DNA of 64,000 bases from Flavobacterium odoriferum (GCF_025499515.1 NZ_JAMKFA010000007.1:186001-250000), one strand, 5' to 3'. Positions 26,809-36,817 are shown, counted from the stretch's first letter. The notes: generated by a model from the letters alone, not told the origin. Program-made: numbers and translations.

Positions 26809-29800
26809 TTATTCTTCTAATCTGATATCTAATCCAAGACCTTTTAATTCATGCATTAATACATTGAATGATTCTGGTAATCCTGGTTCTGGCATAGTTT
26901 CTCCTTTTACGATTGCTTCGTAAGTTTTAGCTCTACCAATAACGTCATCTGATTTAACAGTTAAGATTTCTCTAAGTGTACTTGATGCACCGTATGCTTC
27001 AAGAGCCCAAACCTCCATCTCTCCGAAACGTTGTCCTCCAAATTGCGCTTTACCTCCTAAAGGTTGTTGCGTAATTAATGAGTATGGACCAATAGAACGA
27101 GCGTGCATTTTATCATCAATCATGTGTCCTAATTTCAACATGTAGATTACACCCACGGTTGCTGCTTGGTGGAAACGTTCTCCTGTTCCTCCATCATACA
27201 AATACGTATGACCAAATCTTGGAATTCCTGCTTCGTCAGTAAGTTCATTAATTTGGTCGATTGTAGCTCCATCAAAGATTGGTGTTGCATATTTTCTACC
27301 TAATTTTTGTCCTGCCCATCCTAATACAGTTTCATAAATCTGACCAATGTTCATACGAGATGGTACCCCAAGTGGATTCAATACGATATCTACTGGTGTT
27401 CCGTCTTCTAAGAATGGCATATCTTCATGACGAACGATTTTTGCTACAATACCTTTGTTTCCGTGACGTCCTGCCATTTTATCCCCTACTTTTAACTTAC
27501 GTTTTTTAGCGATGTAAACTTTAGCAAGTTTCAAAATACCTGATGGTAATTCATCTCCCACAGTGATTGTAAATTTCTCTCTTCTTAACCAACCTTGTAA
27601 ATCGTTTAATTTGATTTTGTAGTTGTGAATTAAGTCATTTACCATTGAATTTGTATGGTCGTCTGTTGACCATTGCCCTTTTGTTAAGTGCGCAAAATCT
27701 TCAACAGCTTGTAACATTTTTTTAGTGAATTTTTTACCTTTTGGCAATACTTCTTCACCTAAATCATTCATAACTCCTTGTGAAGTTTTTCCGTCAATGA
27801 TAACAAATAATTTTTCAATTAATTTATCTTTTAATTCATTGTATTTAACTTCAAATTCGTTTTCTAATTTGTCAACGTCTTCTTTATCTTTCGAACGTTT
27901 CCTCTTATCTTTTACTGCTTTCGCAAATAATTTTTTATCTAAAACTACACCATGTAATGATGGAGAAGCTTTTAATGAAGCATCTTTAACATCACCTGCT
28001 TTATCACCGAAGATAGCTCTTAAAAGTTTTTCTTCTGGCGTAGGATCTGATTCTCCTTTTGGTGTAATTTTTCCGATTAAAATATCACCAGGTTTTACTT
28101 CGGCACCAATTCTAATCATTCCGTTTTCATCTAAATCTTTAGTAGCTTCTTCAGAAACGTTTGGAATATCATTTGTTAACTCTTCGTTACCTAATTTAGT
28201 ATCACGAACTTCTAACGTATAATCGTCAATGTGTAATGATGTAAAAATATCATCACGTACTACTTTTTCAGAAATTACGATTGCATCCTCGAAGTTGTAT
28301 CCTTTCCATGGCATAAACGCCACTTTCAAGTTTCTTCCGATTGCTAATTCTCCGTTTTGAGTAGCATAACCTTCACATAACACTTGACCTTTTTCAACTC
28401 TATCACCTTTTCTTACGATTGGTTTTAAGTTGATACAAGTACTTTGATTGGTTTTTCTATATTTGATTAATTGATACGTTTTTTCGTCTGCTTCAAAGCT
28501 AACCATGCGCTCTTCTTCAGTTCTGTCATATTTGATAGTGATTTTATCAGCATCAACATATTCAACAGTTCCACTACCTTCAGCGTTGATTAATACTCTT
28601 GAATCAGAAGCAACTTGTCTTTCTAAACCAGTACCTACGATTGGAGCTTCAGGACGTAATAATGGAACGGCCTGACGCATCATGTTAGATCCCATCAACG
28701 CACGGTTCGCATCATCATGCTCTAAGAAAGGAATCAATGAAGCTGAAATAGAAGCAATTTGATTTGGAGCAACGTCTGTATAGTGTACAGCTGTTGGTTC
28801 AACTACTGGGAAGTCACCTTCCTCACGCGCAATAACATTATGCGCAGTAATTTTACCAGTAGCATCCATTTCAATGTTTGCTTGTGCAATCATTTTTCCT
28901 TCTTCCTCTTCTGCACTTAAATAAACTGGAGTTGATTCTAAATCTACAACACCATTTGTTACCTTACGGTAAGGTGTTTCGATGAATCCCATTCCGTTTA
29001 CTTTAGCATAAACTCCTAATGAAGAAATCAAACCAATGTTTGGTCCTTCAGGGGTTTCAATAGGACAAAGTCTTCCGTAGTGTGTATAGTGAACGTCACG
29101 CACCTCGAAACCAGCTCTTTCTCTAGATAAACCTCCAGGTCCAAGGGCAGATAAACGACGTTTGTGTGTAATCTCTGCTAATGGATTGGTTTGATCCATA
29201 AACTGAGATAACTGGTTTGTTCCGAAGAATGAATTAATTACTGATGATAATGTTTTAGCATTAATCAAATCGATAGGTGTAAACACCTCGTTATCACGAA
29301 CGTTCATTCTCTCACGGATAGTTCTTGCCATACGAGCTAAACCAACACCAAATTGTGCTGATAATTGCTCTCCAACAGTTCTAACACGACGGTTTGATAA
29401 GTGATCAATATCATCAATCTCTGCTTTTGAGTTGATTAATTCGATCAAATATTTTACAATTGTAATAATATCTTCTTTTGTTAAAACTTGTTTTTCCATA
29501 GGAATATCAAGGTTTAACTTTTTGTTCATTCTGTAACGACCAACTTCACCTAAGTTATAACGTTGATCAGAGAAGAATAATTTATCTATAATACCACGAG
29601 CCGTTTCCTCATCAGGCGGTTCCGCGTTACGTAATTGTCTGTAAATGTGTTCAACAGCCTCTTTTTCAGAGTTTGTTGGGTCTTTTTGTAACGTATTGTG
29701 AATAATAGTATAGTCAGTAGCGTTATTATCTTCTTTGTGTAAAAGAATAGTTTTAACGTCAGCTTCGATTATTTCTTCGATATTATCTTTGTCAAGAATT

Positions 29801-30621
29801 GTATCTCTATCAAGGATAATTTCATTACGTTCAATTGAAACCACTTCACCAGTATCTTCATCAACGAAATCCTCATGCCAAGTGTTTAAAACACGTGCAG
29901 CAAGTCTTCTTCCAGCATATTTTTTGATACCAGTTTTAGACACTTTAATTTCTTCAGCAAGGTCGAAAATTTCCAAGATATCTTTATCTCTTTCAAATCC
30001 GATAGCTCTAAATAAAGTGGTAACAGGTAATTTTTTCTTTCTATCGATATACGCATACATTACGTTATTGATATCGGTAGCAAATTCAATCCATGATCCT
30101 TTAAAAGGAATAATTCTAGCCGAATATAGTTTAGTACCATTCGCATGAAAAGATTGTCCAAAGAATACCCCTGGAGATCTATGTAATTGAGATACAACAA
30201 CACGTTCTGCTCCATTGATAACAAATGTACCGCTTGGAGTCATGTATGGTATTGTGCCTAAATAAACATCTTGTACAATAGTTTCAAAATCTTCATGTTC
30301 AGGATCTGTACAATATAATTTAAGTCTAGCCTTTAAAGGTACACTATGTGTTAGACCTCTATCAATACACTCTTCGATAGTATATCGAGGTGGATCAACA
30401 AAATAGTCAAGAAACTCCAACACAAAATTATTTCTTGTATCAGTTATTGGAAAATTTTCCATGAAGGTATTATACAGCCCTTCGTTGCCTCTTTCGTCAG
30501 ATTTTGTTTCTAATTGAAAAAAATCTTTAAACGATTTCACTTGAATATCTAGAAAATCTGGATATTGTGGAATGTTTTTTGTCGAAGCAAAATTTAATCT
30601 TTCAGTCTGATTAGCAATCAT
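26809..30621 (-). CDS. rpoB: DNA-directed RNA polymerase subunit beta
   Basis: Protein of 1270 aa beginning [16 protein letters not shown] at 30621 is taken over the preceding TTG. The rifampicin-binding core is visible ([17 protein letters not shown] and [14 protein letters not shown]), as are [12 protein letters not shown] and the C-terminal [23 protein letters not shown]. The serine of QLSQFMDQ and the His in THKRR match the rifampicin-sensitive wild type, so no resistance change is obvious. It is preceded by a 240-nt gap containing a long hairpin. Confidence 0.99.
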   Translation of the reverse strand: MIANQTERLNFASTKNIPQYPDFLDIQVKSFKDFFQLETKSDERGNEGLYNTFMENFPITDTRNNFVLEFLDYFVDPPRYTIEECIDRGLTHSVPLKARLKLYCTDPEHEDFETIVQDVYLGTIPYMTPSGTFVINGAERVVVSQLHRSPGVFFGQSFHANGTKLYSARIIPFKGSWIEFATDINNVMYAYIDRKKKLPVTTLFRAIGFERDKDILEIFDLAEEIKVSKTGIKKYAGRRLAARVLNTWHEDFVDEDTGEVVSIERNEIILDRDTILDKDNIEEIIEADVKTILLHKEDNNATDYTIIHNTLQKDPTNSEKEAVEHIYRQLRNAEPPDEETARGIIDKLFFSDQRYNLGEVGRYRMNKKLNLDIPMEKQVLTKEDIITIVKYLIELINSKAEIDDIDHLSNRRVRTVGEQLSAQFGVGLARMARTIRERMNVRDNEVFTPIDLINAKTLSSVINSFFGTNQLSQFMDQTNPLAEITHKRRLSALGPGGLSRERAGFEVRDVHYTHYGRLCPIETPEGPNIGLISSLGVYAKVNGMGFIETPYRKVTNGVVDLESTPVYLSAEEEEGKMIAQANIEMDATGKITAHNVIAREEGDFPVVEPTAVHYTDVAPNQIASISASLIPFLEHDDANRALMGSNMMRQAVPLLRPEAPIVGTGLERQVASDSRVLINAEGSGTVEYVDADKITIKYDRTEEERMVSFEADEKTYQLIKYRKTNQSTCINLKPIVRKGDRVEKGQVLCEGYATQNGELAIGRNLKVAFMPWKGYNFEDAIVISEKVVRDDIFTSLHIDDYTLEVRDTKLGNEELTNDIPNVSEEATKDLDENGMIRIGAEVKPGDILIGKITPKGESDPTPEEKLLRAIFGDKAGDVKDASLKASPSLHGVVLDKKLFAKAVKDKRKRSKDKEDVDKLENEFEVKYNELKDKLIEKLFVIIDGKTSQGVMNDLGEEVLPKGKKFTKKMLQAVEDFAHLTKGQWSTDDHTNSMVNDLIHNYKIKLNDLQGWLRREKFTITVGDELPSGILKLAKVYIAKKRKLKVGDKMAGRHGNKGIVAKIVRHEDMPFLEDGTPVDIVLNPLGVPSRMNIGQIYETVLGWAGQKLGRKYATPIFDGATIDQINELTDEAGIPRFGHTYLYDGGTGERFHQAATVGVIYMLKLGHMIDDKMHARSIGPYSLITQQPLGGKAQFGGQRFGEMEVWALEAYGASSTLREILTVKSDDVIGRAKTYEAIVKGETMPEPGLPESFNVLMHELKGLGLDIRLEE

Positions 30622-30804
30622 CAATGGATAAAATTTTGATTTAAAAAAAGTAATTTTTTGTGTAAATACACTGTTTTAATAATACTTCCTTTTTAATAAC
30701 CAATACATCTTTAAAATAAACCAGGAAATTTAGTTTAATTTTTTTCTTCGTTATTGATTACTTTTTTGCGTATAAAAAATACAATAATTTAATATACGCA
30801 AAAT

Positions 30805-30841
30805 GGTTTAGGTCTTTGAGAGCACTCTCAAGACCTAAACC
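30805..30841 (-). promoter_or_regulatory. Long hairpin between rplL and rpoB (attenuator or processing site)
   Basis: Arms of about 17 bp (GGTTTAGGTCTTTGAGAG and CTCTCAAGACCTAAACC, one base bulged) with a 2-nt loop. No T-run follows on the minus strand, unlike the terminators elsewhere in the window. The rest of the gap down to rpoB shows nothing I can assign. Confidence 0.65.
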
Positions 30842-30862
30842 TAGCTTATTTATGAGTATAAA

Positions 30863-31234
30863 TTATTTTAACTCAACTACAGCTCCTGCTTCTTCTAAAG
30901 CTTTCTTAAGACCTTCAGCCTCATCTTTAGAAACACCTTCTTTTACATTTGTTGGTGCAGCATCAACTAAATCTTTAGCTTCTTTAAGACCTAAACCAGT
31001 TAATTCTTTAACCGCTTTAACAACTCCTAATTTAGAAGCACCAGCATCTTTTAATACTACTGTAAATTCTGTTTGCTCAGCAGCAGCACCAGCATCTCCA
31101 CCACCAGCAGCAACTACAACAGCTGCAGCAGCAGGCTCGATACCATACTCATCTTTTAATATTGTTGCTAATTCGTTAACTTCTTTAACTGTTAAGTTAA
31201 CTAATTGTTCTGCGAATTGTTTCAAATCTGCCAT
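30863..31234 (-). CDS. rplL: 50S ribosomal protein L7/L12
   Basis: Protein of 123 aa: N-terminal dimerisation helices ([22 protein letters not shown]), an Ala/Gly-rich flexible hinge (about 35-52), and the C-terminal factor-binding domain with [31 protein letters not shown] (split here only for quoting). It forms the ribosomal stalk that recruits EF-Tu and EF-G. It follows rplJ by 55 nt and is the last ribosomal gene before the rpoB gap. Confidence 0.98.
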   Translation of the reverse strand: MADLKQFAEQLVNLTVKEVNELATILKDEYGIEPAAAAVVVAAGGGDAGAAAEQTEFTVVLKDAGASKLGVVKAVKELTGLGLKEAKDLVDAAPTNVKEGVSKDEAEGLKKALEEAGAVVELK

Positions 31235-31289
31235 TTTTTCTATCGTTTAAAATGTTTTGTAAAAAATATAATTTATTTGTGCGTACTTA

Positions 31290-31787
31290 TTATTCTGCTC
31301 CTTCTTCCTTGTTAGGTTGATTTTGAAGAGCTGCAATAACTCTTTGAGCAGGAGATTGTAATAATCCAATAATTTCTGCGATAACTTCTTCTTTAGATTT
31401 AATAGCAACTAAGCTGTCTAATAAGTTGTCACCTATATAAATTTCTTGGTTAATGTAAGCTCCTTTAAAAAGTGGTTTTTCACCTTTCTTACGGAATTCT
31501 TTAATGATTTTTGCTGGTCCATTAGCGGTATCAGCAATAAACATAGAAGTATTTCCTTTAAGAACTGTAGATAAATCACCAAAGTCGCTATCTGAAGCTT
31601 CCATTGCTTTTTCAAGTAATGTATTCTTCACAACTTCTAATTTAATTCCAGCTTTAAAACAAGCTCTTCTTAAGTTTGAAGTAGTATCTGCATCTAGTCC
31701 TGAAATGTCTGCTAAATAGATAACATTAACATCCGCTAACTGTGCAGTTAAATCTTTAATCGCGATTGATTTTTCTTCTCTAGTCAT
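31290..31787 (-). CDS. rplJ: 50S ribosomal protein L10
   Basis: Protein of 165 aa, slightly short of the usual 165-175. N-terminal rRNA-binding domain has REEKSIAIKDLTAQL and VVKNTLLEKAM; the C-terminal helix that binds L7/L12 dimers is present (VIAALQNQPNKEE end). It lies 22 nt after rplA, too short a gap for the large L10 leader known in other bacteria. Confidence 0.97.
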   Translation of the reverse strand: MTREEKSIAIKDLTAQLADVNVIYLADISGLDADTTSNLRRACFKAGIKLEVVKNTLLEKAMEASDSDFGDLSTVLKGNTSMFIADTANGPAKIIKEFRKKGEKPLFKGAYINQEIYIGDNLLDSLVAIKSKEEVIAEIIGLLQSPAQRVIAALQNQPNKEEGAE

Positions 31788-31809
31788 ACTAAAAATTTTT
31801 AACTACCAA

Positions 31810-32499
31810 TTATACTGCTTTAGGATCTAAAGCAATAGCAGGACTCATTGTACAAGATAAGTGAATAGACTTAATATATGTACCTTTAGCTGCAGTTGGT
31901 TTTAATTTGATTAATGTTTGAACGATTTCGTGTGCATTGTCATAGATTTTATCAGCATCAAAAGATACTCTACCTATTCCAGCATGAACGATACCAGTTT
32001 TATCAACTTTGAAATCGATTTTACCAGCTTTTACTTCTGCAACAGCTTTAGCAACATCCATAGTTACAGTTCCTGTTTTAGGGTTTGGCATTAAACCTCT
32101 TGGTCCTAAAACACGTCCTAATGGACCTAATTTACCCATAACAGCTGGCATAGTGATAATTACATCAATATCAGTCCAACCATCTTTGATTTTTTGAAGG
32201 TAGTCATCTAAACCTACGTGGTCTGCACCAGCAGCTTTAGCTTCCGCTTCTTTATCTGGAGTAACAAGAGCTAAAACTCTTACATCTTTACCAGTTCCGT
32301 GAGGTAATGTTACAACCCCTCTTACCATTTGATTCGCTTTTCTAGGATCTACTCCTAATTTCACTGCGATATCAACAGACTCGTCAAATTTTGCAGAAGC
32401 AACTTGTTTAATTAATGCAGAAGCATCTTTTAAACTGTATAGTTTATTCTTCTCAATTTTTGCTGCAGCCTCTTTTTGCTTTTTTGTCAATTTTGCCAT
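31810..32499 (-). CDS. rplA: 50S ribosomal protein L1
   Basis: Protein of 229 aa with the L1 hallmarks [20 protein letters not shown], the domain II segment [19 protein letters not shown] and the C-terminal [18 protein letters not shown]1 builds the mobile E-site stalk and in many bacteria represses its own rplKA mRNA. It follows rplK by 19 nt. Confidence 0.98.
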   Translation of the reverse strand: MAKLTKKQKEAAAKIEKNKLYSLKDASALIKQVASAKFDESVDIAVKLGVDPRKANQMVRGVVTLPHGTGKDVRVLALVTPDKEAEAKAAGADHVGLDDYLQKIKDGWTDIDVIITMPAVMGKLGPLGRVLGPRGLMPNPKTGTVTMDVAKAVAEVKAGKIDFKVDKTGIVHAGIGRVSFDADKIYDNAHEIVQTLIKLKPTAAKGTYIKSIHLSCTMSPAIALDPKAV

Positions 32500-32518
32500 T
32501 GTCTAATTCTTTTAACGA

Positions 32519-32956
32519 TTAAAAAGGAGCATTCCCTGTTACTGTTATACCCATAGATCTAGCTGTACCTGCAATCATACTCATAGCTTTCTCTAATGTA
32601 AATGCATTTAGATCTGCCATTTTGTCTTCAGCAATAGCTTTAATTTGGTCCCAAGTAACACTTGCAACTTTTTTACGATTTGGTTCACCAGAACCAGACT
32701 TTAGTTTTGCTGCCTCTAATAATTGAATTGCAGCAGGTGGCGTTTTAACAACGAAGTCAAAAGACTTGTCTTTATACACAGTAATTTGTACTGGTAAAAC
32801 TTTGCCAGGTTTATCTTGTGTTCTAGCATTGAACTGCTTACAGAACTCCATGATGTTAACCCCAGCAGCCCCCAAAGCAGGTCCAACCGGTGGCGATGGA
32901 TTCGCTGCACCTCCCTTAACTTGTAGTTTAACTACTTTACTAACTTCTTTTGCCAT
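32519..32956 (-). CDS. rplK: 50S ribosomal protein L11
   Basis: Protein of 145 aa. [25 protein letters not shown] in the N-terminal domain (given in two pieces: [10 protein letters not shown] and [10 protein letters not shown]) and the rRNA-binding C-terminal [14 protein letters not shown] are conserved. L11 forms the GTPase-associated centre and is the thiostrepton-site protein. It is the first gene of the L11 operon part, preceded by a hairpin in the gap to nusG. Confidence 0.98.
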   Translation of the reverse strand: MAKEVSKVVKLQVKGGAANPSPPVGPALGAAGVNIMEFCKQFNARTQDKPGKVLPVQITVYKDKSFDFVVKTPPAAIQLLEAAKLKSGSGEPNRKKVASVTWDQIKAIAEDKMADLNAFTLEKAMSMIAGTARSMGITVTGNAPF

Positions 32957-32972
32957 TTTTAAAAAAATTTAG

Positions 32973-33002
32973 CACATCTATCAATTGGAAGCGATTGATG
33001 TG
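32973..33002 (-). promoter_or_regulatory. Hairpin in the nusG-rplK gap
   Basis: CACATC..GATGTG outer arms with inner TCAAT/ATTGA pairing and a bulge. On the minus strand the stem is followed by CTAAATTTTTTT and then the rplK start, so it could attenuate transcription or present a protein-binding site in the rplK leader. No ligand can be named. Confidence 0.4.
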
Positions 33003-33022
33003 ATTTATATATGTAACGAAAA

Positions 33023-33574
33023 TTATACTTTTTCAACTTGCATGAAACTTAACTCTAAAGGTGTTTTTCTTCCGAAAATTTTCACCATTACTTCAAGTTT
33101 ACGCTTTTCTTCATTTACTTTTTCGATAGTTCCATTGAAACCATTAAAAGGACCATCGATAACTTTTACAGTTTCTCCAGTAGAATAAGGAATAGAAACA
33201 CTATCTTCTTTAACTGATAATTCATCTACTTTTCCTAACATTCTGTTTACTTCAGATTGTCTTAATGGCACTGCATCTCCTCCTTTAGTTTCCCCAAGGA
33301 AACCAATAACTCCAGGAATTGATTTAATGATGTGAGGAATTTCTCCTGTTAAATTTGCTTCAATCATTATATAACCAGGAAAATATACTTTTTCTTTGGC
33401 TATTTTTTTACCATCTTTAACTTGAACAACTTTTTCAGTAGGAACTAAAACTTGAGAAATATAATCTGCCATACCTAAACGAGCAGTTTCTGTTTCTATG
33501 TAAGCTTTAACCTTGTTTTCCTGACCGCTTACAGCTCTTACCACATACCATTTATTCACATTATTGTCAGCCAT
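33023..33574 (-). CDS. nusG: Transcription termination/antitermination protein NusG
   Basis: Protein of 183 aa: N-terminal NGN domain (KWYVVRAVSGQENKVK, VYFPGYIMIEANL) and C-terminal KOW domain (GETVKVIDGPFNGFNGTIEKV). It binds the RNA polymerase clamp and, through KOW, Rho or ribosomal protein S10. It follows secE by 9 nt. Confidence 0.97.
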   Translation of the reverse strand: MADNNVNKWYVVRAVSGQENKVKAYIETETARLGMADYISQVLVPTEKVVQVKDGKKIAKEKVYFPGYIMIEANLTGEIPHIIKSIPGVIGFLGETKGGDAVPLRQSEVNRMLGKVDELSVKEDSVSIPYSTGETVKVIDGPFNGFNGTIEKVNEEKRKLEVMVKIFGRKTPLELSFMQVEKV

Positions 33575-33583
33575 CTCTTGGTA

Positions 33584-33778
33584 TTATTTTATAATGTTAA
33601 AAAAACCTTCAAGAGCTTTAACAAACAACTCATCTACACCCCAAGTCAATAGAGCGAAAACTACTGAAAAAACAGCTACAATAATTGTCAAACGTTGAAC
33701 ATCAGCCCAAATTGGCCATGTTACATTTGTTTTTAATTCTTGAAATGCTTCAGATATGTAATTAACTACTTTTGTCAT
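33584..33778 (-). CDS. secE: Preprotein translocase subunit SecE
   Basis: Protein of 64 aa, the short single-helix type. MTKVVNYISEAFQELKTNVTWP is the conserved amphipathic segment (given to 22 positions here as MTKVVNYISEAF and QELKTNVTWP), followed by one membrane helix (about 32-55). The ATG at 33778 is chosen because a longer frame would run into tRNA-Trp. It stabilises SecY in the inner-membrane translocon. Confidence 0.95.
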   Translation of the reverse strand: MTKVVNYISEAFQELKTNVTWPIWADVQRLTIIVAVFSVVFALLTWGVDELFVKALEGFFNIIK

Positions 33779-33793
33779 CTTAATCTTTATTTG

Positions 33794-33865
33794 CACGGGC
33801 GGAGGGATTCGAACCCCCATCAATGGTTTTGGAGACCACTATACTAGCCCTTGTACTACGCCCGT
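33794..33865 (-). tRNA. tRNA-Trp (CCA)
   Basis: 72 nt on the minus strand. Acceptor ACGGGCG/CGCCCGT, anticodon stem GTGGT/ACCAT with loop CTCCAAA (anticodon CCA), T arm GGGGG-TTCGAAT-CCCTC, discriminator G. CCA is not encoded. It lies between tuf and secE. Confidence 0.95.
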
Positions 33866-33870
33866 TTGTT

Positions 33871-33898
33871 AAAAAACCAGCAGCGAACTGCTGGTTTT
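33871..33898 (-). terminator. Terminator after tuf
   Basis: AACCAGCAG / CTGCTGGTT with a TTCG loop on the minus strand and a T-run. It precedes tRNA-Trp, so the tRNA-secE-nusG part needs read-through or its own promoter. Confidence 0.88.
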
Positions 33899-33917
33899 AA
33901 TTATTATTGACTTATAA

Positions 33918-35105
33918 TTAGTCTAAAATTTCAGTAACCTGACCAGCACCTACTGTTCTACCACCCTCACGGATAGCAAAACGTAAACCTACTGATAATG
34001 CAATAGGACTTAACAATGTAACATCAATAGTTAAGTTATCACCAGGCATAACCATCTCTACTCCAGCTGGTAAAGAAATAGTACCCGTTACGTCAGTTGT
34101 ACGTACGTAGAACTGTGGACGGTAGTTATTGTGGAATGGAGTGTGACGTCCACCTTCTTCTTTTTTCAAGATATACACCTCAGCTTTGAAGTGAGCATGT
34201 GGTTTAACAGATCCTGGCTTAACGATAACCATTCCTCTTTTGATATCTTCTTTAGCGATACCTCTTAATAATAAACCTACGTTATCTCCAGCTTCACCTC
34301 TATCAAGGATTTTACGGAACATCTCAACTCCTGTAATAGTAGAAGTTAATTTATCAGCTCCCATACCAATAATCTCTACTGGATCACCTGTATTAGCAAC
34401 TCCTGTTTCGATACGACCTGTAGCTACAGTTCCACGACCAGTAATTGTAAACACGTCTTCAACTGGCATCAAGAAAGGCTTATCAACATCACGAGCTGGT
34501 AATTCAATCCAGTTGTCAACAGCTTCCATTAATTCCATAATAGTAGCAACCCATTTTGGATCACCATTCAATCCACCTAAAGCAGAACCTTGGATAACTG
34601 GACCATTATCACCATCATATTGATAGAAAGATAATAAATCTCTAATTTCCATTTCTACTAATTCTAATAATTCAGCATCATCAACCATATCCACTTTGTT
34701 CATGAATACAACCATTCTAGGCACACCTACTTGACGACCTAAAAGGATGTGCTCTCTTGTTTGTGGCATAGGACCATCTGTAGCAGCAACTACTAAGATA
34801 GCACCATCCATTTGAGCAGCACCTGTAACCATGTTCTTAACGTAATCCGCGTGACCTGGACAGTCAACGTGAGCGTAGTGACGGTTAGCTGTAGAATATT
34901 CTACGTGAGATGTATTAATAGTAATACCTCTTTCTTTTTCTTCTGGAGCATTATCAATTTGATCAAATGATTTTGCTTCTGATAAACCAGCATCAGCTAA
35001 TACTTTAGTAATTGCAGCTGTTAACGTAGTTTTACCGTGGTCAACGTGTCCGATAGTTCCAATATTTAAATGGGGCTTCGAACGATCAAAGGTTTCTTTT
35101 GCCAT
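33918..35105 (-). CDS. tuf: Elongation factor Tu
   Basis: Protein of 395 aa. G1 [11 protein letters not shown]3 [13 protein letters not shown]4 NKVDMVDD and the switch-I segment [12 protein letters not shown] are intact; domains 2 and 3 contain [15 protein letters not shown] and the C-terminal [11 protein letters not shown]. It delivers aminoacyl-tRNA to the ribosome. It lies downstream of three tRNA genes in the same transcription unit, an arrangement also seen in E. coli (tufB). Confidence 0.99.
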   Translation of the reverse strand: MAKETFDRSKPHLNIGTIGHVDHGKTTLTAAITKVLADAGLSEAKSFDQIDNAPEEKERGITINTSHVEYSTANRHYAHVDCPGHADYVKNMVTGAAQMDGAILVVAATDGPMPQTREHILLGRQVGVPRMVVFMNKVDMVDDAELLELVEMEIRDLLSFYQYDGDNGPVIQGSALGGLNGDPKWVATIMELMEAVDNWIELPARDVDKPFLMPVEDVFTITGRGTVATGRIETGVANTGDPVEIIGMGADKLTSTITGVEMFRKILDRGEAGDNVGLLLRGIAKEDIKRGMVIVKPGSVKPHAHFKAEVYILKKEEGGRHTPFHNNYRPQFYVRTTDVTGTISLPAGVEMVMPGDNLTIDVTLLSPIALSVGLRFAIREGGRTVGAGQVTEILD

Positions 35106-35163
35106 GATTTAATAATTTAATCTTAGTTATATAATTAGTGTTCAAAAAATAAACTTTTTTAAG

Positions 35164-35235
35164 AGCCAATGACGGGAATTGAACCCGTGACCTCTTCCTT
35201 ACCAAGGAAGCACTCTACCCCTGAGCTACACCGGC
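35164..35235 (-). tRNA. tRNA-Thr (GGT)
   Basis: 72 nt. Acceptor GCCGGTG/CATTGGC (with G-T pairs), D arm GCTC..GAGT, anticodon stem CTTCC/GGAAG with loop TTGGTAA (anticodon GGT), T arm ACGGG/CCCGT, discriminator T. No encoded CCA. Confidence 0.95.
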
Positions 35236-35306
35236 TTTTGTGTGTTCAGAAGTTAGCCATCAGAATTCAGAAAAACCAAATTCTTCTTTCTAAATTCAAA
35301 ATCTCG

Positions 35307-35388
35307 TGGGGAGAGCAGGATTCGAACCTGCGAAGACGTAGTCAGCGGATTTACAGTCCGCCCTCGTTGGCCGCTTGAGTATCTCCCC
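35307..35388 (-). tRNA. tRNA-Tyr (GTA)
   Basis: 82 nt with a long variable arm, as expected of a class II tRNA. Acceptor GGGGAGA/TCTCCCC, anticodon stem GCGGA/TCCGC with loop CTGTAAA (anticodon GTA), T arm GCAGG-TTCGAAT-CCTGC, discriminator A. Confidence 0.95.
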
Positions 35389-35420
35389 AAACCTTTCATA
35401 TTCAGTTACTTAAAACCTTG

Positions 35421-35494
35421 AGCCGATGGAGGGACTCGAACCCACGACCTGCTGATTACAAATCAGCTGCTCTAGCCAGCTGAGCTACACCGGC
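35421..35494 (-). tRNA. tRNA-Thr (TGT)
   Basis: 74 nt. Acceptor GCCGGTG/CATCGGC, anticodon stem GCTGA/TCAGC with loop TTTGTAA (anticodon TGT), T arm GTGGG-TTCGAGT-CCCTC. First gene of the tRNA-tuf unit. Confidence 0.95.
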
Positions 35495-35504
35495 AACTTA
35501 AATA

Positions 35505-35531
35505 TAAAAAGTCCGCTATTTCTAACGGACT
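35505..35531 (-). terminator. Terminator after hpf, overlapping the tRNA promoter
   Basis: AGTCCG (minus 35531-35526) / CGGACT with a 10-nt loop, then a T-run on the minus strand. It directly abuts the -7 box of the tRNA promoter. Confidence 0.8.
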
Positions 35532-35532
35532 G

Positions 35533-35561
35533 CAAATGTATAGAATTTATTTTTGAATCAA
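35533..35561 (-). promoter_or_regulatory. Promoter of the tRNA-tuf operon
   Basis: TTG (35561-35559), 18-nt spacer, TACATTTG (35540-35533). The predicted start near 35528 lies inside the 5' arm of the hpf terminator, so transcripts made here cannot form that hairpin. Confidence 0.75.
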
Positions 35562-35589
35562 AACATTTTTTATCTTTTTTTTTAGAATA

Positions 35590-35889
35590 TCAAATTGCTC
35601 TTAATTTTTCTTTTCGTTTTACAATTACTCGCTCTAAAGAATCTACCGCTAAATCAACTCCTTCTTCAAATGATTTTGCTGTTTTCTTAACCACAAAATC
35701 ATCACCAGGTACATTAATTTTTATTTCTACTGTTTTATTTTCTTTATCACTTGTGTTTTCTAATCTTAAAAAAACATCAGACGAAATGATCTTGTCATAA
35801 TATTTTTCTAATTTATCCAACTTTTCTTGAACAAAATCGACTAGTTTTCTGTCTACATTAAAATTTACTGCTTGCAAATTAACTTTCAT
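35590..35889 (-). CDS. hpf: Ribosome hibernation-promoting factor, short form
   Basis: Protein of 99 aa with the HPF/RaiA beta-alpha-beta-beta-beta-alpha fold: VNFNVDRKLVDFVQEKLDKLEKYY, VKIN-like VEIKINVPG and the basic C-terminal helix SLERVIVKRKEK. It binds the 30S decoding region under starvation. The gene follows the recombinase by 34 nt and ends at a terminator. Confidence 0.94.
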   Translation of the reverse strand: MKVNLQAVNFNVDRKLVDFVQEKLDKLEKYYDKIISSDVFLRLENTSDKENKTVEIKINVPGDDFVVKKTAKSFEEGVDLAVDSLERVIVKRKEKLRAI

Positions 35890-35923
35890 ATCTTAACGAT
35901 TAATAGGTTATACAATTGAGCTA

Positions 35924-36817
35924 TTATTTATTCCTAGGATGTGCTTCTTGATATACTTTTTTTAACTCAGCCAAACTGCTGTGTGTGTAAATTTGGGTGG
36001 AAGACAAACTAGCATGTCCTAATAACTCTTTTACTGAATTTAAATCGGCTCCATTATTAAGCAAATGCGTTGCAAATGAATGCCTAAGAACGTGTGGACT
36101 TTTTTTTGTTTTTTGCGACACAGTACTAAAGTACTCATTTATTAAACGATAAACAAACGATTCACTGACTTTATTTCCATTTTTAGACAAAATTAACATC
36201 TCTTTTTGGTTAACACGCTCTAAATGATTTCGTTCGTATTTGTATGCTTCAATCAGCTCAATGGTACAATTTAGCAACGGAATTATTCGCTCTTTGTTTC
36301 GTTTACCAATAACTTTTATGGTTTTTTGAGCCGTGTCCACATTATTCATAGCAAGGTTTATCATTTCTGCTCTACGTATTCCGGTAGTGTAGAATAGCTC
36401 AATAATTAATTGGTTTCTGATTCCTTCAAAATCGTTAGAATAAGAATTAAATTCAAAAACATCTTGGAGTTCTTTTTCTGAAAATGGAATTTGAACTTTT
36501 TTAGCAGTCTTTAATGATTTATGCTTTAACAATGGGTTAACCGAAATTTGCTTCGTTTTTAAAAGAAATTTATAAAATGATTTTAAAGAAGAAACTTTTC
36601 GATTTACAGAAGTGGCTGAAATATTATTTTCTATCAGAACAACAATCCAACTTCTTATTTGAGAATAACTCACTTCTTCTAAAATTATATTGTCATGAAA
36701 ATCATTTAAATAGATTTGAAAAGCTTGAACATCTGAAACATATGCTTGTACAGTTAAAGGAGAATAATTTTTCTCTTTAACCAGATAATCTTGATAAGGT
36801 TGAATGTTTGATGTCAT
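35924..36817 (-). CDS. xerC: Tyrosine recombinase, XerC/XerD type
   Basis: Protein of 297 aa. N-terminal SAM-like core-binding domain (YLVKEKNYSPLTVQAYVSDV) and catalytic domain with TTGIRRAEMINL (catalytic Arg), KVIGKRNKERIIPL (Lys), HVLRHSFATHLL (His-x-x-Arg), LLGHASLSSTQIYTH (His and nucleophile Tyr). Length and context (next to rpsU and hpf) fit the chromosome-dimer resolvase rather than a phage integrase. Whether it is XerC or XerD cannot be told here. Confidence 0.92.
   Translation of the reverse strand: MTSNIQPYQDYLVKEKNYSPLTVQAYVSDVQAFQIYLNDFHDNIILEEVSYSQIRSWIVVLIENNISATSVNRKVSSLKSFYKFLLKTKQISVNPLLKHKSLKTAKKVQIPFSEKELQDVFEFNSYSNDFEGIRNQLIIELFYTTGIRRAEMINLAMNNVDTAQKTIKVIGKRNKERIIPLLNCTIELIEAYKYERNHLERVNQKEMLILSKNGNKVSESFVYRLINEYFSTVSQKTKKSPHVLRHSFATHLLNNGADLNSVKELLGHASLSSTQIYTHSSLAELKKVYQEAHPRNK

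Noticed and set aside
27725-28222. Open frame of 165 codons on the plus strand within rpoB
   Set aside because: Mirror of rpoB codons; no start context, and rpoB is intact on the other strand.
28400-30000. Search for rifampicin-resistance changes in rpoB
   Set aside because: The core motifs ([23 protein letters not shown]) look wild type.
29735-30148. Open frame of 137 codons on the plus strand within rpoB
   Set aside because: Complement of conserved rpoB; Ser/Ile-rich composition typical of a shadow frame.
30816-31250. Long open frame on the plus strand across rplL (144 codons)
   Set aside because: It is antisense to a highly conserved ribosomal gene, shows only Ala/Ser/Thr-rich complement coding, and has no promoter.
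35169-35378. Open frame reading through tRNA-Thr and tRNA-Tyr
   Set aside because: Codes the familiar GEQDSNLRR-type peptide that results from translating tRNA genes; the tRNAs explain the sequence.
35924-36817. Tyrosine recombinase considered as a phage or island integrase
   Set aside because: The context (hpf, rpsU) and length fit the chromosomal Xer recombinase; no attachment-site duplication or phage genes lie beside it.
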